Assembly: GCA_011525845.1 (NCBI GenBank)
Contig: WYBP01000018.1
Coordinates: 124,001-188,000, forward strand
From: Gemmatimonadaceae bacterium
GTDB taxonomy: Bacteria > Gemmatimonadota > Gemmatimonadetes > Gemmatimonadales > Gemmatimonadaceae
Direction of reading: 5' to 3'
DNA length: 64,000 bases
Shown: in pieces, positions 24,477 through 33,135 of the stretch
Layout of the letters: every line of letters begins with the position of its first letter
How positions within the stretch are numbered: the first letter of the stretch is position 1
Notes under the pieces: model-generated
The model's database searches: none
What the model saw: only the letters and a program-made list of their open reading frames with translations
What the model was told of the DNA's origin: nothing
Program-made: the position numbers and the translations under genes

Positions 24477-24725
24477 CAGCGCCTGCAGGTCCTCCTCGAC
24501 GAGTCGGAGTTCGCCGAGATCCGCCGCATCGCCCGGCGCCACCGCATGACGGTGGCCGAGTGGGTGCGGCAGGCGCTGCGCGCGGCCCGGAGCGAGGAGC
24601 CCGCCACCGAGCCGCGCCGCAAGCTCGCCGTGGTGCGCGAGGCGGCGCTCGGCGCGTACCCCACGGCGGGGATCGAGACCATGCTCTCGGAGATCGAGCG
24701 CGGCTACCTCGACGACCACGCGTGA
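24471..24725 (+). CDS. vapB: VapB-type ribbon-helix-helix antitoxin
   Basis: 84 residues from ATG at 24471 (an ATG two codons upstream at 24465 is possible). The N-terminal [18 protein letters not shown] and [15 protein letters not shown] make a strand and two helices of a ribbon-helix-helix DNA-binding dimer; the C-terminal half, ending [13 protein letters not shown], is the flexible toxin-binding part. It neutralises the PIN toxin encoded next, with which it overlaps by GTGA, and should repress its own promoter. The mRNA would start within a few bases of the start codon. Confidence 0.85.
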   Translation: MSQRLQVLLDESEFAEIRRIARRHRMTVAEWVRQALRAARSEEPATEPRRKLAVVREAALGAYPTAGIETMLSEIERGYLDDHA

Positions 24726-25117
24726 TCTTCGTCGACTCGAACATCCCGATGTACCTCGTCGGCGCGCCGCATCCGAACAAGGAGGCGGCGCGCCTGTCGC
24801 TGGAGCGGTGCATCACGCGCGGCGAGCGTCTGGTCACGAGCGCCGAGGTGTTGCAGGAGATCCTCCACCGCTATCACGCCATCCGGCGACCGGATGCCAT
24901 CCAGCCGGCGTTCGACGCGCTCCTCGGCGTGGTCGACGAGGTCTATCCGATCGAGGCCGGGGACGTGCAGCGGGCGCGCGACGTGATGATGGGGCTCGCC
25001 AAGCTCTCCGCGCGCGACGCGCTCCACGCGGCCGTGATGCAGCGCCGCGGCGTCGAGCGGATCATGTCGTTCGACGCGGGCTTCGACGCGCTGGGGTGGA
25101 TCGAGCGCCTCGGCTGA
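24722..25117 (+). CDS. vapC: VapC-type PIN-domain ribonuclease toxin
   Basis: 131 residues from GTG at 24722. The acidic residues of the PIN active site are visible: FVDSN at the N-terminus (Asp5), [17 protein letters not shown] and SFDAGFD. VapC toxins are Mg-dependent endoribonucleases that cut tRNA or rRNA when the antitoxin is degraded. Base composition is like the neighbours, so I see no sign of recent transfer. Confidence 0.88.
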   Translation: MIFVDSNIPMYLVGAPHPNKEAARLSLERCITRGERLVTSAEVLQEILHRYHAIRRPDAIQPAFDALLGVVDEVYPIEAGDVQRARDVMMGLAKLSARDALHAAVMQRRGVERIMSFDAGFDALGWIERLG

Positions 25118-25124
25118 CGGCGCG

Positions 25125-25550
25125 TCAGCTCACCATCCCACCCATCGCCGGCAGCGCGGGGGCACCCGTGCGGACGTGGAGCAGCAGTTCCGCGCAGAGG
25201 TCCCCGTCGAGCGCCACGCGCATCACGTGGGTGCCGGACTCCTGGATCGGGAGGTCGATCGCCGCGATCACGGGTACGTCGAGCTCGGTCGCGCCGGGGG
25301 GCGGGGTGCCCACCTCGAGCTCCCCAGAGGAGGACCAGATCTCCTCGCCCCCGGGCGTCACCCAGGCGAAGGCCAGGGTGTGACGCCCAACGTCGTCGGG
25401 GTGCGCCTTGAGCCGGACGATCATCGTGGCGCGCGGATGCACCGCCGGCACCGAGGCGACCTGGAGGGCATCGAAGACGCCCAGGATGTTGAGCTTCCCT
25501 TCCTGGGAGATGTTCGCGGCGTCCGCGAAGAGGGCGAAGGAGACGTGCAT
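25125..25550 (-). CDS. Hypothetical protein, DUF6941-like
   Basis: 141 residues starting FALFADAANISQEGKLNILGVFD after the first three, the usual opening of a small family of unknown function (DUF6941 by my recollection). Mostly beta strands, with a conserved central WVTPGGEEIWSSSG and an AELLLHV strand near the end; no signal peptide. TACCTT ends exactly 6 bases before the ATG. It is convergent with vapC (7-base gap) and divergent from the EamA exporter. Confidence 0.75.
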   Translation of the reverse strand: MHVSFALFADAANISQEGKLNILGVFDALQVASVPAVHPRATMIVRLKAHPDDVGRHTLAFAWVTPGGEEIWSSSGELEVGTPPPGATELDVPVIAAIDLPIQESGTHVMRVALDGDLCAELLLHVRTGAPALPAMGGMVS

Positions 25551-25556
25551 CGGGAT

Positions 25557-25562
25557 AAGGTA
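25557..25562 (-). promoter_or_regulatory. -10 hexamer TACCTT for the DUF6941-like gene
   Basis: TACCTT, 6 bases (ATCCCG), ATG at 25550. The same hexamer at the same spacing precedes tyrS. Confidence 0.5.
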
Positions 25563-25607
25563 CCCGCCCCGGGGGCGCGGGGGCAGGAGGCGCGGGCGAT
25601 CCGTCGT

Positions 25608-25613
25608 TAAGAT
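25608..25613 (+). promoter_or_regulatory. -10 hexamer TAAGAT for the EamA exporter operon
   Basis: TAAGAT, 6 bases (TCGTGG), ATG at 25620, with no Shine-Dalgarno sequence. Back to back with the promoter of the DUF6941-like gene, 45 bases away. Confidence 0.55.
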
Positions 25614-25619
25614 TCGTGG

Positions 25620-26519
25620 ATGCCCACCGCCGAATTCGCGCTGCCGCACGAGCGCGCCGCCTCGCGCACGACCGAGCTCCTGCTCGTGGTCATGGCCGTG
25701 ATCTGGGGCGTGAACTTCTCGGTGGTGAAGTACGGCACGCAGGTGATGGAGCCCCTGGCCTACAACGCGCTCCGCATGGCGATCGGCTGCGCGGTGCTCA
25801 TGGTGTTCGCGCTCTGGCGCCCGGGGATGCGCGCCAGCACGCGCGACCGGCTGCAGCTCATGGCGCTCGGCGTGCTCGGCCACTGCCTCTACCAGGTGCT
25901 CTTCATCAACGGCATCGCCCGCACGCGCGCCGGCACGGCGTCGCTGGTGGTGGCCGCGAGCCCGGCGGTGGTCGCACTCGTCGCGCGCGCGTATGGGCAC
26001 GAGAAGCTCCCCCTGCGCGCGGTGGTGGGGATCGCGCTCTCGATCACCGGGGTGGTGCTCGTGCTCGGCGGCACCATCTCCGCGGATGGCGCCTCCCACC
26101 TCGTGGGCGACCTGATGATCCTCGCCGCCGTGGTCGCGTGGGCGTTCTACACGACGCTCCTCCTCCCCTTCACGAAGCGCGTGGACGCGCTGCGGCTCGC
26201 GGCGTGGACGCTGCTGGGCGGCGTGCTCCCCCTCGTGGTGATCGCGTCGCCGGCGCTCTGGCGCACCGACTGGGGTGCGGTGACGCCGCTGACCTGGAGC
26301 GCCGTGCTCTACTCGGGACTGATGGCGATGGTGGTGGCCTACCTCCTCTGGTACCGCGGCGTGAAGGAGATCGGCGCCACGCGGACCGCGATGTTCGGCA
26401 ACCTGCAGCCGATCGTGGCCCTGCTGGTGGCGTGGATCGCGCTGGCGGAGGTGCCCACCGCGTTCCAGGGTGCGGGTGCCGCGACGGTGCTCGGCGGCCT
26501 CTATCTCTCCCGCCGATGA
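25620..26519 (+). CDS. EamA/DMT-family metabolite exporter
   Basis: 299 residues with ten predicted helices in two EamA repeats. The first begins LVVMAVIWGVNFSVVKYG and the second covers residues 155-297, ending with NLQPIVALLVAWIALAEVP, the usual closing motif of this family. Inner-membrane exporter of amino acids, nucleosides or related metabolites; substrate unknown. It starts a five-gene run to acpS; its stop overlaps the next start as ATGA. Confidence 0.9.
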   Translation: MPTAEFALPHERAASRTTELLLVVMAVIWGVNFSVVKYGTQVMEPLAYNALRMAIGCAVLMVFALWRPGMRASTRDRLQLMALGVLGHCLYQVLFINGIARTRAGTASLVVAASPAVVALVARAYGHEKLPLRAVVGIALSITGVVLVLGGTISADGASHLVGDLMILAAVVAWAFYTTLLLPFTKRVDALRLAAWTLLGGVLPLVVIASPALWRTDWGAVTPLTWSAVLYSGLMAMVVAYLLWYRGVKEIGATRTAMFGNLQPIVALLVAWIALAEVPTAFQGAGAATVLGGLYLSRR

Positions 26520-27208
26520 GGGTCGTCCTCTTCGACATCGACGGCACGCTCCTCCTCAGCGGGGGCGCGGGGCGCCTCGCCATGGAGGCCGCGCTGCGGC
26601 AGGAGTTCGGCACCGTCGGGCCCGACTCCTACCGGTACGACGGCAAGACGGACCGGCTCATCGTCCGCGAGACGATGCGGCTCGAGGGGTTCGACGACCG
26701 GACGATCGACCAGCGGATGCCGGCCGTGATGGCGCTCTACCTGGAGGGACTGCGCGCGGCGCTCGCGAACGGGGCGCGGCGGGCGTACACGCTCCCCGGC
26801 GTGCAGGCGATCGTCGATGCGGTGGACGCGGCGGACGACCTCGTGCTCGGCCTCCTGACGGGGAATGTGGTGGAGGGCGCGGAACTCAAGCTGAGTGCCG
26901 CGGGGCTCGCGCCCCGGCGGTTCCGCGTGGGGGCGTTCGGTTCGGACCACGAGGATCGCCCCATGCTCCCCGCCTTCGCGCGCGACCGCGCCAGCGCGTT
27001 GCTCGGGGAGCAGGTGCCGGGGGAGCGGCTCGTGATCATCGGCGACACGCCGGCCGACGTGCAGTGTGGGCGTGGCGTCGGGGCGCGGGCGATCGCCGTG
27101 GCGACGGGCGGGTTCACCGTGGAGGAGCTGAACGCGCACGCGCCGGCCGCGGCGTTCCGGGACCTCACGGAGACCGAGCGCGTGCTGGACGCGATCCGCC
27201 ATGCGTGA
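26516..27208 (+). CDS. HAD-family hydrolase (phosphatase-like)
   Basis: 230 residues. Complete HAD motifs: FDIDGTLL with Asp7 and Asp9, LLTGN for motif II and IIGDTPADVQCGRGVGA for motif IV, with a helical cap between. In contrast to the HAD gene at 5554-6243, all catalytic residues are present. Probably a soluble phosphatase of the phosphoglycolate/nucleotide type. It overlaps both neighbours (ATGA with the exporter, 8 bases with the CYTH gene). Confidence 0.88.
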   Translation: MRVVLFDIDGTLLLSGGAGRLAMEAALRQEFGTVGPDSYRYDGKTDRLIVRETMRLEGFDDRTIDQRMPAVMALYLEGLRAALANGARRAYTLPGVQAIVDAVDAADDLVLGLLTGNVVEGAELKLSAAGLAPRRFRVGAFGSDHEDRPMLPAFARDRASALLGEQVPGERLVIIGDTPADVQCGRGVGARAIAVATGGFTVEELNAHAPAAAFRDLTETERVLDAIRHA

Positions 27209-27791
27209 GGTCGAGCTGAAGGGCCTCGTGCCCGACCCCGAGGCCGTCCGCACGCGGCTGCGGGATGCGGGCGCGCGGCTGGAGTACGCCGGCCGACTCG
27301 AGGACAAGCGCTACGACACCGCCGAGCGCGGCCTCGCCCTCACCGACCATGTGCTCCGCCACCGGGTGTATGGCGCCGACCCCGCACGCTCGGCGCTCGA
27401 CTGGAAGGGGCCGACGACGTACGTGGATGGGTACAAGGTGCGCGAGGAGCACTCGGTGCCGATGGGGGATCCCGCGGCGCTCTCCCGGATCCTCGAGCGG
27501 CTCGGCTACGTGGTCACCCGGGAGATCGATCGCGAGATCGAGCAGTACCGGCTGGATGGCGCGGTGGTGCGCATCGAGCGATACCCCCGGATGGACGTGC
27601 TCGTCGAAGTGGAGGGCGAGCCCGAGGCGATCGAGCGGGCGATCGCGGTGCTCGCCCTGCCACGTGACGGCTTCACCACCAAGCGCCTGCCGGACTTCGT
27701 GCGCGAGTACGAGGAACGCACGGGAGAGCGCGCGGCGATCTGCGACCGGGAGCTCGATGGGGACTACCGCTACTCCGCCACGGATGCCTGA
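27201..27791 (+). CDS. CYTH-domain protein (class IV adenylate cyclase/ThTPase-like)
   Basis: 196 residues. The CYTH signature ExExK appears as EVELKG at residues 3-8; further conserved charged strands are LRHRVYG, LDWKGP, REEHSV, EIDREIEQYRL and VLVEVEGEP, which line the triphosphate tunnel. Bacterial relatives are class IV adenylate cyclases, thiamine or inorganic triphosphatases. Without a CHAD partner the activity cannot be chosen. It overlaps the genes on both sides by 8 bases. Confidence 0.85.
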   Translation: MREVELKGLVPDPEAVRTRLRDAGARLEYAGRLEDKRYDTAERGLALTDHVLRHRVYGADPARSALDWKGPTTYVDGYKVREEHSVPMGDPAALSRILERLGYVVTREIDREIEQYRLDGAVVRIERYPRMDVLVEVEGEPEAIERAIAVLALPRDGFTTKRLPDFVREYEERTGERAAICDRELDGDYRYSATDA

Positions 27792-28281
27792 GTACGTGCT
27801 CCCCGAGTTCACGCGCTCCCTGCGTGCGCTGGCCGTGCCGTCGGCCCCGGGCTCCGACCACGACCGGGTCTTCGCGCCGCTCATCCAGGCGCGGACCGCG
27901 GCGCACCGGGTCCAGGCGCTCGAGGGCCAGGTGGCGGCCTTCGACGCCGCCCGGCTGGAACGCGAGATGCGCGGCGTGATCGAGGCCCTCGCGGCGGAGC
28001 GGCATCCGAGGTCGGCGCCGGACCGGCGTGCCCTGGCGGCGGAGCTCGAGACGCTCGCCGCACCGCTCTGGAAGGCGCTCGCCGCCCTGCAACGCTCCGC
28101 CTCCGAGGCGCGCACGGCGCCGGCGGCGGACCGTCACGCGGCCTGGCAACGCTGGACCGGCGCCGTGCAGCGCGTGTTCAACGCGGCCGACGACTGGTGG
28201 CGCGCGGCGCTCCCCGCGCTGGGCGACCCGCGCGGACGGCGTGGCGCGTTCTGGCGTCGCGTGCTGCGGCGGTCGCGATGA
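27784..28281 (+). CDS. Hypothetical protein, helical
   Basis: 165 residues from ATG at 27784. Mostly amphipathic helix, rich in Ala and Arg, with tryptophan-containing segments WQRWTGAVQ and DDWWRAALPAL near the end. No signal peptide, membrane segment or motif I recognise. The tight overlaps (8 bases with the CYTH gene, ATGA with acpS) and the good codon pattern show it is a real coding gene in a translationally coupled operon. Function unknown. Confidence 0.7.
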   Translation: MPEYVLPEFTRSLRALAVPSAPGSDHDRVFAPLIQARTAAHRVQALEGQVAAFDAARLEREMRGVIEALAAERHPRSAPDRRALAAELETLAAPLWKALAALQRSASEARTAPAADRHAAWQRWTGAVQRVFNAADDWWRAALPALGDPRGRRGAFWRRVLRRSR

Positions 28282-28658
28282 TCGTCGGCATCGGGTTCGA
28301 CCTCGTCGCGATCGCCCGCGTGGAGGCGATGCTCGCGCGGAAGGAGCAGCGCGCGCTCGACCGGCTCTTCACGGCCCACGAGCAGGAGTACGCCCTCGCG
28401 CGCGCGCGGCCGGCGATGCATCTCGCCGCCCGCCTCGCGGCCAAGGAGGCGGCGTTCAAGGCGCTCACCGGGTCCGACGAGGCCAAGCTCATCGGGTGGC
28501 GCGAGGCCGAGGTCCGCCGCGGCGCGGAGGGACCCCCCGTGCTCTCCTTCACGGGCCGCGCGGCCGCGCGCGCCGCGGTGCTTCAGGTGCGGACGGTCTT
28601 CCTGACCCTGAGCCACACCGACGACACCGCCGGCGCGGTGGTCATCCTCGAGGCGTAG
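28278..28658 (+). CDS. acpS: Holo-[acyl-carrier-protein] synthase
   Basis: 126 residues from ATG at 28278. MIVGIGFDLV with Asp8 and KEAAFKAL with Glu57 give the metal and coenzyme A site; SHTDDTAGAVVI is the usual end. It transfers 4'-phosphopantetheine from CoA to acyl carrier protein in fatty acid synthesis. Length matches AcpS. The last 17 bases overlap the end of the convergent lgt gene. Confidence 0.93.
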   Translation: MIVGIGFDLVAIARVEAMLARKEQRALDRLFTAHEQEYALARARPAMHLAARLAAKEAAFKALTGSDEAKLIGWREAEVRRGAEGPPVLSFTGRAAARAAVLQVRTVFLTLSHTDDTAGAVVILEA

Positions 28659-29490
28659 CGGCCGCGCCGGGCGCCATGATCCCCGGCCTCGTGGGCGAGG
28701 TCTGCGCGCGCATCTGCATCCAGACGAGGCCCAGCGTGATGAAGCCGAGCGCGATCACCTGTGCGACCGTCAGGGCGCCGAAGATCCGGTCGTCCTTCGC
28801 GCGGAAGAACTCGATGATGAAGCGCTCGCTCCCCTGCAGCACGCAGTACACGCCGAAGAGCCATCCCTGCGCGTGCTTGTGGTCGCGCAGCCGCCAGAGG
28901 ATCGCGAACATCGCCATCCCCATCGCCGTCTCGTAGAGCTGCGTGGGGTGCACCGAAAGCACCTGCGACCCGGGGAGGTCGCCCAGGCCGCTGAGCCCGA
29001 ACTGCTGCGTGAGGTTGGCCACGGTGCTCGGCGGCGCGCCGTCGGGGAAGGCCACGGCGAGGAACCCGTTCCACGGGGTGCCGTAGTCGTCGCCCACCGC
29101 GAAGCACCCCGTGCGCCCGACGGCGTAGGCCGCCGCGAGTCCAGGTGCGACCGCATCGGAGATGTTCGCGAAGGTCTGCTTCTTGTAGTAGATGACGCCG
29201 GCGCAGGCGACCATCCCGCCCATCAGCCCGCCCCAGAAGACGAACCCGGCGCGGCTGAACACCGCGCCCGGGTCGCCGATCAGGATCGCATAGTAGATCT
29301 TCGCGCCCAGCAGGCCGCCGATGACGGCCGCGACGGTCATGTCCCCCATGATCTCCGCGTCCCAGCCGCGCCGCGAGAGCTCCTCCGAGCTCGCCATCTG
29401 CGCGATGACGAAGCCGAGGAGCATGGCGATGCCGAACCCCGTGATCTGGAGCGGGCCGACGTCGTAGGCGAACGGGATGTGAGTGGTCAT
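28642..29490 (-). CDS. lgt: Prolipoprotein diacylglyceryl transferase
   Basis: 282 residues, seven membrane helices. Lgt motifs: FWGGLMGG, the signature region AYAVGRTGCFAVGDDYG (usually GRxGNFxNGE, here altered) and HPTQLYE before the last helices, with SERFIIEFFR near the end. It attaches diacylglycerol to the lipobox cysteine of prelipoproteins such as the one at 4309-4506. Last gene of the long yebC-lgt cluster. TAGGAT, whose TAG is the tsaD stop, ends 8 bases before the ATG. Confidence 0.93.
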   Translation of the reverse strand: MTTHIPFAYDVGPLQITGFGIAMLLGFVIAQMASSEELSRRGWDAEIMGDMTVAAVIGGLLGAKIYYAILIGDPGAVFSRAGFVFWGGLMGGMVACAGVIYYKKQTFANISDAVAPGLAAAYAVGRTGCFAVGDDYGTPWNGFLAVAFPDGAPPSTVANLTQQFGLSGLGDLPGSQVLSVHPTQLYETAMGMAMFAILWRLRDHKHAQGWLFGVYCVLQGSERFIIEFFRAKDDRIFGALTVAQVIALGFITLGLVWMQMRAQTSPTRPGIMAPGAAATPRG

Positions 29491-29498
29491 GGCGCCGA

Positions 29499-29504
29499 AT
29501 CCTA
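29499..29504 (-). promoter_or_regulatory. Possible -10 hexamer TAGGAT before lgt
   Basis: TAGGAT followed by 8 bases and the lgt ATG at 29490. The TAG is the tsaD stop codon. Weaker case than the 6-base examples. Confidence 0.3.
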
Positions 29505-30557
29505 GTGCGCGGGTGCGCCCGCGTCGATGAGCCCCGGAAGGGGACGGCTGGAGTGCGCGTTGAGCGTGGGCCCGTCGCGCTGCCCCTGCTCGAACCGGAA
29601 GAGCCCGGCGGCCGCGATCATCGCCGCGTTGTCGGTGGCGAGCCGCGGCGTGGGGGCGAACACCTCGCCCCCGATCGCGGACGCCGCCTCCGCCATCGCG
29701 CGCGCCAGGGTCTTGTTGCAGGCCACCCCGCCGCCGAGCACGATGCGCGTCCGCCCCTCGGCGCGCGCGGCGCGCAGGGTCTTGGCGACCAGGGTCTCGA
29801 TCACGGCGTCCTGGAAGGCGCGGGCGATGTGCGGCTTGTCGGCCTCGAGGTCGGCGCTCGCGCGCACCGCGTGCAGCACCGCCGTCTTGAGCCCGCTGAA
29901 CGAGAGGTCGAAGTAGTCGTCGTCGCCCGGGCGCTGCCCGCCGTGCAGCATCGGGCGCGCGAACCGGAAGCGCGCGGGGTCCCCCGTCTTCGCGAGCGCC
30001 TCGATGTGGCGGCCGCCGGGATAGGGGAGGCCGAGGAGCTTCGCGGTCTTGTCGAACGCCTCGCCGGCGGCATCATCGCGCGTCTCGCCGAGGAGGCGGT
30101 AGCGGCCCCACGCGGGCACGTCGAGGAGCATGGTGTGGCCGCCGGAGACGAGCAGGGCGGTGAAGGGGGGCGTCGCCGTGGGGTGCTCGAGCGCCGTCGC
30201 GAAGATGTGCCCTTCCATGTGGTGCACGCCGAGCACCGGCACGTCGAGCGCGTGCGCGAGGGCCTTGGCATAGCTCACGCCCACGAGGAGCGCGCCAACG
30301 AGACCCGGGGCGTGCGTCACCGCGATGGCCTCCACGTCCCGCAGCTCGCACCCGGCGTCGGCGAGCGCCTGGCGCGTCACGGGGACCACCGCGGTGAGGT
30401 GCTCGCGCGACGCGATCTCCGGCACCACGCCGCCGAAGATCCGGTGGACGTCCTGCGAGAGGATCACCAGCGACTCCAGCTTCGGTGCGTCGGCCGTGCC
30501 GCTCACGACCGACGCCGAGGTCTCGTCGCAGGAGCTCTCGATGCCGAGGATGCGCAT
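29502..30557 (-). CDS. tsaD: tRNA N6-threonylcarbamoyladenosine transferase TsaD
   Basis: 351 residues. Opens with ILGIESSCDETSASVV; the metal-binding HxxxH is HHMEGH, followed by LLVSGGHTML; the C-terminal ASKH-fold motif is VLGGGVACN. With TsaB, TsaE and TsaC it makes t6A37 in tRNAs reading ANN codons; those partners are not in the window. Six bases separate it from the tlpA-like gene upstream in the cluster. Confidence 0.96.
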   Translation of the reverse strand: MRILGIESSCDETSASVVSGTADAPKLESLVILSQDVHRIFGGVVPEIASREHLTAVVPVTRQALADAGCELRDVEAIAVTHAPGLVGALLVGVSYAKALAHALDVPVLGVHHMEGHIFATALEHPTATPPFTALLVSGGHTMLLDVPAWGRYRLLGETRDDAAGEAFDKTAKLLGLPYPGGRHIEALAKTGDPARFRFARPMLHGGQRPGDDDYFDLSFSGLKTAVLHAVRASADLEADKPHIARAFQDAVIETLVAKTLRAARAEGRTRIVLGGGVACNKTLARAMAEAASAIGGEVFAPTPRLATDNAAMIAAAGLFRFEQGQRDGPTLNAHSSRPLPGLIDAGAPAH

Positions 30558-30563
30558 CGGTCG

Positions 30564-31115
30564 CTACGGCCGCGGCTCGGCGAGCAGGCGCTCCAGGAAC
30601 GCGAGGTTGGCCTTGCTGGACCAGTCGTCGGGGCCGATGATGCGGCGCCGGATGCGCCCGTCGCGCCCGATGATGAAGGTCTCGGGCACGCCGGTGGTCT
30701 GGTACTGGTCGCGGATGCGGCCGGGCGCGTCGTGGAGGATCTCGAAGGTCAGGGCGTACTCCTCGCGGAACGCCTTGATCTTCGCCTCCATCCCCGGGTC
30801 GTCGATGCTCACCGCGACGATGCGGAGCCCCTTGGGGCCGAGTTCCTGCTCGAGCCGCTCCATGGACGGCATCTCGACGCGGCAGGGGAGGCACCAGGTC
30901 GCCCAGATGTTGAGGAGCACCACGTCGCCCTTGTACTCGTCGATGCCCTTCGGGACCGCCGCCGCGTCGAGGGTCACGGCGCGGAAGTCGGGGGCGCGCG
31001 AGCCGATGCTCAGCGGGAAGAGCTCCGCGCCGAAGCGCGTGGCGGTCACGAAGAGCGCGAGGGCGAGCACGCCGACCACGCCGGCGATCACGGCCCACTG
31101 CCGGCGGTTCGTCAT
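30564..31115 (-). CDS. TlpA/ResA-like membrane-anchored thioredoxin
   Basis: 183 residues: an N-terminal membrane anchor (about 8-28), then a periplasm-facing thioredoxin fold with NIWATWCLPCRVEMP (Cys75, Cys78) and the cis-Pro loop GVPETF. TlpA/ResA proteins reduce disulfides in the periplasm, for instance in cytochrome c maturation, though no ccm gene is near. Its ATG overlaps the rpe stop as ATGA. Confidence 0.9.
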   Translation of the reverse strand: MTNRRQWAVIAGVVGVLALALFVTATRFGAELFPLSIGSRAPDFRAVTLDAAAVPKGIDEYKGDVVLLNIWATWCLPCRVEMPSMERLEQELGPKGLRIVAVSIDDPGMEAKIKAFREEYALTFEILHDAPGRIRDQYQTTGVPETFIIGRDGRIRRRIIGPDDWSSKANLAFLERLLAEPRP

Positions 31116-31795
31116 GCCTGCTCCGTGCAGAGGGCGCGGAGCGCGCCGATCTCGGCGCGCGGGTCCTTCGCGGAGAAGATCGCGTTCCCGGCCACGAAGG
31201 TGTCCGCGCCCGCGCGCCAGCAGGCGGCGATGGTCTCGCGCGCGATCCCCCCGTCCACCTCGAGCACCGCGCGGCTCCGCGCCTCGTCGAGCATCGTGCG
31301 CGCGCGGGCGATGCGCTCGACGGCGCCGGGGATGAACCTCTGCCCGCCGAACCCCGGGTTCACGCTCATGATGAGCAGGAGGTCGAGGTCCGCGGCGATG
31401 TCGCGCACGGTCTCGAGCGGCGTGGCGGGGTTGAGCGTGGCGCCCGCCATGGCCCCGAGCTCCTTGATGGCCATCACCTGGCGGTGCAGGTGCGGCGCCG
31501 CCTCGACGTGGATGGTGAGGGTCGCCGCGCCCGCCCTCACGAACGCGTCGAAGTACTTCTCCGGCTCCACGACCATCAGGTGCACGTCGAGCGGGAGCTT
31601 CGTGAGCTTGCGGCAGGTCTCGATGACCTTGGCCCCGAAGGTCAGGTTCGGGACGAAGACGCCGTCCATCACGTCCACGTGCAGCCAGTCGGCGCCGCCG
31701 GCCTCGAGCATGGCGAGGTCGTCGGCGAGCCGGCCGAAGTCGGCCGAGAGGAGGGAGGGCGCGATCCGCACCTTGCCGCGGGCCTGCGGGGTCAT
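31112..31795 (-). CDS. rpe: Ribulose-phosphate 3-epimerase
   Basis: 227 residues from ATG at 31795, overlapping rsmB as ATGA. Typical segments: IAPSLLSADFGRL, HVDVMDGVFVPNLTFG with the catalytic and metal-binding Asp/His, LDVHLMV, SVNPGFGGQ and LEVDGGI. TIM-barrel enzyme interconverting ribulose 5-phosphate and xylulose 5-phosphate in the pentose phosphate pathway. It sits within translation genes, as it does next to rsmB in several phyla. Confidence 0.96.
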   Translation of the reverse strand: MTPQARGKVRIAPSLLSADFGRLADDLAMLEAGGADWLHVDVMDGVFVPNLTFGAKVIETCRKLTKLPLDVHLMVVEPEKYFDAFVRAGAATLTIHVEAAPHLHRQVMAIKELGAMAGATLNPATPLETVRDIAADLDLLLIMSVNPGFGGQRFIPGAVERIARARTMLDEARSRAVLEVDGGIARETIAACWRAGADTFVAGNAIFSAKDPRAEIGALRALCTEQA

Positions 31796-33120
31796 GCGCG
31801 CGGCCCCCGGCGGAGACGCGCGGCGAACGACCCGTCGGTGCCGTGCCGGTGCGGGAGCACGCGGAGGCGGCCGGCGTCGAGCACCGACGCGGGGACCGCG
31901 CCCGCGGGGGGCGGCTCCAGCGTCCACCCCGGATGATCGGCGAGGAAGGCCTCCACCTGCGCGTCGTTCTCCTCCGGCTCCAGGGAGCAGGTGGAGTAGA
32001 TGAGCAACCCGCTCGGCGCCACGGCGTCCGCGGCGGCGCGGAGGAGGGCGCGCTGCGTGGCGGCCATCACCGCGAGGTCCGAGGTGCGGAGGCGCCAGCG
32101 CGCGTCCGGGTGGCGGCGGAAGGTGCCGGTGCCGGTGCAGGGGGCGTCGAGGAGCACCGCGTCGAAGGTGCCGAGGGAGGCGTCACGCACGTCGGCGACC
32201 ACCGCGGTGACGTGGTCGAGGTCGAGCCGGTCGATCGTCTCCTGCAGCCGCGCGAGGCGGGCCTCGGAGACATCCGCCGCGGTCACGTACTCCGCCGTGC
32301 GCGCGAGCTCGACCGTCTTGCCCCCGGGCGCGGCGCAGAGGTCCGCCACGCGGGAGCCGGCCGGGATGGCCGCGTACTGGGTGACCAGCGTGGCGGCGGG
32401 GTCCTGCACGAAGCAGCGCCCCTGCTGGAAGGCGCCGAGCGAGAGGAGCACGGTGCCCGGCGCGAGCAGCAGCGAGTCGGGGACGAGGGGCGCATCCTCG
32501 GTGGCGACGCCGGAGGCGTCGAGCATCGCCTCGAGCTGTTCGCGCACCACGCCCCAGGGCCGCACGATGAGCGGCGCCTCGCGGTTGTTCGCCTCGAGGA
32601 GGGCGCGCGTCGCCTCCGCCCCCCAGCGCGCGACCCAGCGTGCGACGAGCCAGCGCGGGTGTGAGTGCTCGATCGCGAGCGCCTCGACCGGGTCCGCCGG
32701 CAGCGCGGGCGCGAGCTCGTCGCGTTCGCGGTCCAGGCGGCGGAGCACGGCGTTCACGAGCTTGCTCGCCCCGATGCCGTGGCGCTGCTTGGCGAGCTCG
32801 ACGGTCTGGGCGATGGCGGCGTATGGGGGCACGCTCCCCATGTGGAAGAGCTGGTAGACGCCGAGCCGGAGGAGGTCGGTGAGGTCGCCGTCCAGGCGCG
32901 CGATGCCGCCGCGGACGCGGGGGGCGAGCAGGTGGTCGATGTAGCCGCGGCGGCGCAGCATCCCCCAGACGAGCTCCTGCGCCCAGCGCCGGTCGCGCGG
33001 GTCGAGGGCGCCCGCGTGCCGGTCGAACGCCGCGTCCAGGAGGAGTCCCGAGCGGAGTTCAGCGAGCGTGTCCGCGGCCGCGAGGCGCGCGTCGGTGACG
33101 ACGGAGAGGGCGTGGGCCAT
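31792..33120 (-). CDS. rsmB: 16S rRNA (cytosine-967 C5)-methyltransferase RsmB
   Basis: 442 residues. N-terminal NusB-like RNA-binding domain (1-140), then the Rossmann methyltransferase: DLCAAPGGKT binds S-adenosylmethionine, DAPCTGTG holds one catalytic cysteine and STCSLEPEEN the other. It methylates C967 of 16S rRNA. Upstream neighbour fmt is its common partner. TATCTT ends 8 bases before the ATG. Confidence 0.94.
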   Translation of the reverse strand: MAHALSVVTDARLAAADTLAELRSGLLLDAAFDRHAGALDPRDRRWAQELVWGMLRRRGYIDHLLAPRVRGGIARLDGDLTDLLRLGVYQLFHMGSVPPYAAIAQTVELAKQRHGIGASKLVNAVLRRLDRERDELAPALPADPVEALAIEHSHPRWLVARWVARWGAEATRALLEANNREAPLIVRPWGVVREQLEAMLDASGVATEDAPLVPDSLLLAPGTVLLSLGAFQQGRCFVQDPAATLVTQYAAIPAGSRVADLCAAPGGKTVELARTAEYVTAADVSEARLARLQETIDRLDLDHVTAVVADVRDASLGTFDAVLLDAPCTGTGTFRRHPDARWRLRTSDLAVMAATQRALLRAAADAVAPSGLLIYSTCSLEPEENDAQVEAFLADHPGWTLEPPPAGAVPASVLDAGRLRVLPHRHGTDGSFAARLRRGPRA

Positions 33121-33128
33121 GCCCTCGA

Positions 33129-33134
33129 AAGATA
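33129..33134 (-). promoter_or_regulatory. Possible -10 hexamer TATCTT before rsmB
   Basis: TATCTT right after the fmt stop, then 8 bases (TCGAGGGC) and ATG at 33120. It could give rsmB-rpe-tlpA-tsaD-lgt an internal leaderless promoter. Confidence 0.4.
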
Positions 33135-33135
33135 G

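Noticed and set aside
24435-25117. Recent horizontal transfer of vapBC
   Set aside because: Base composition and codon use look like the neighbours, and there are no flanking repeats or integrase.
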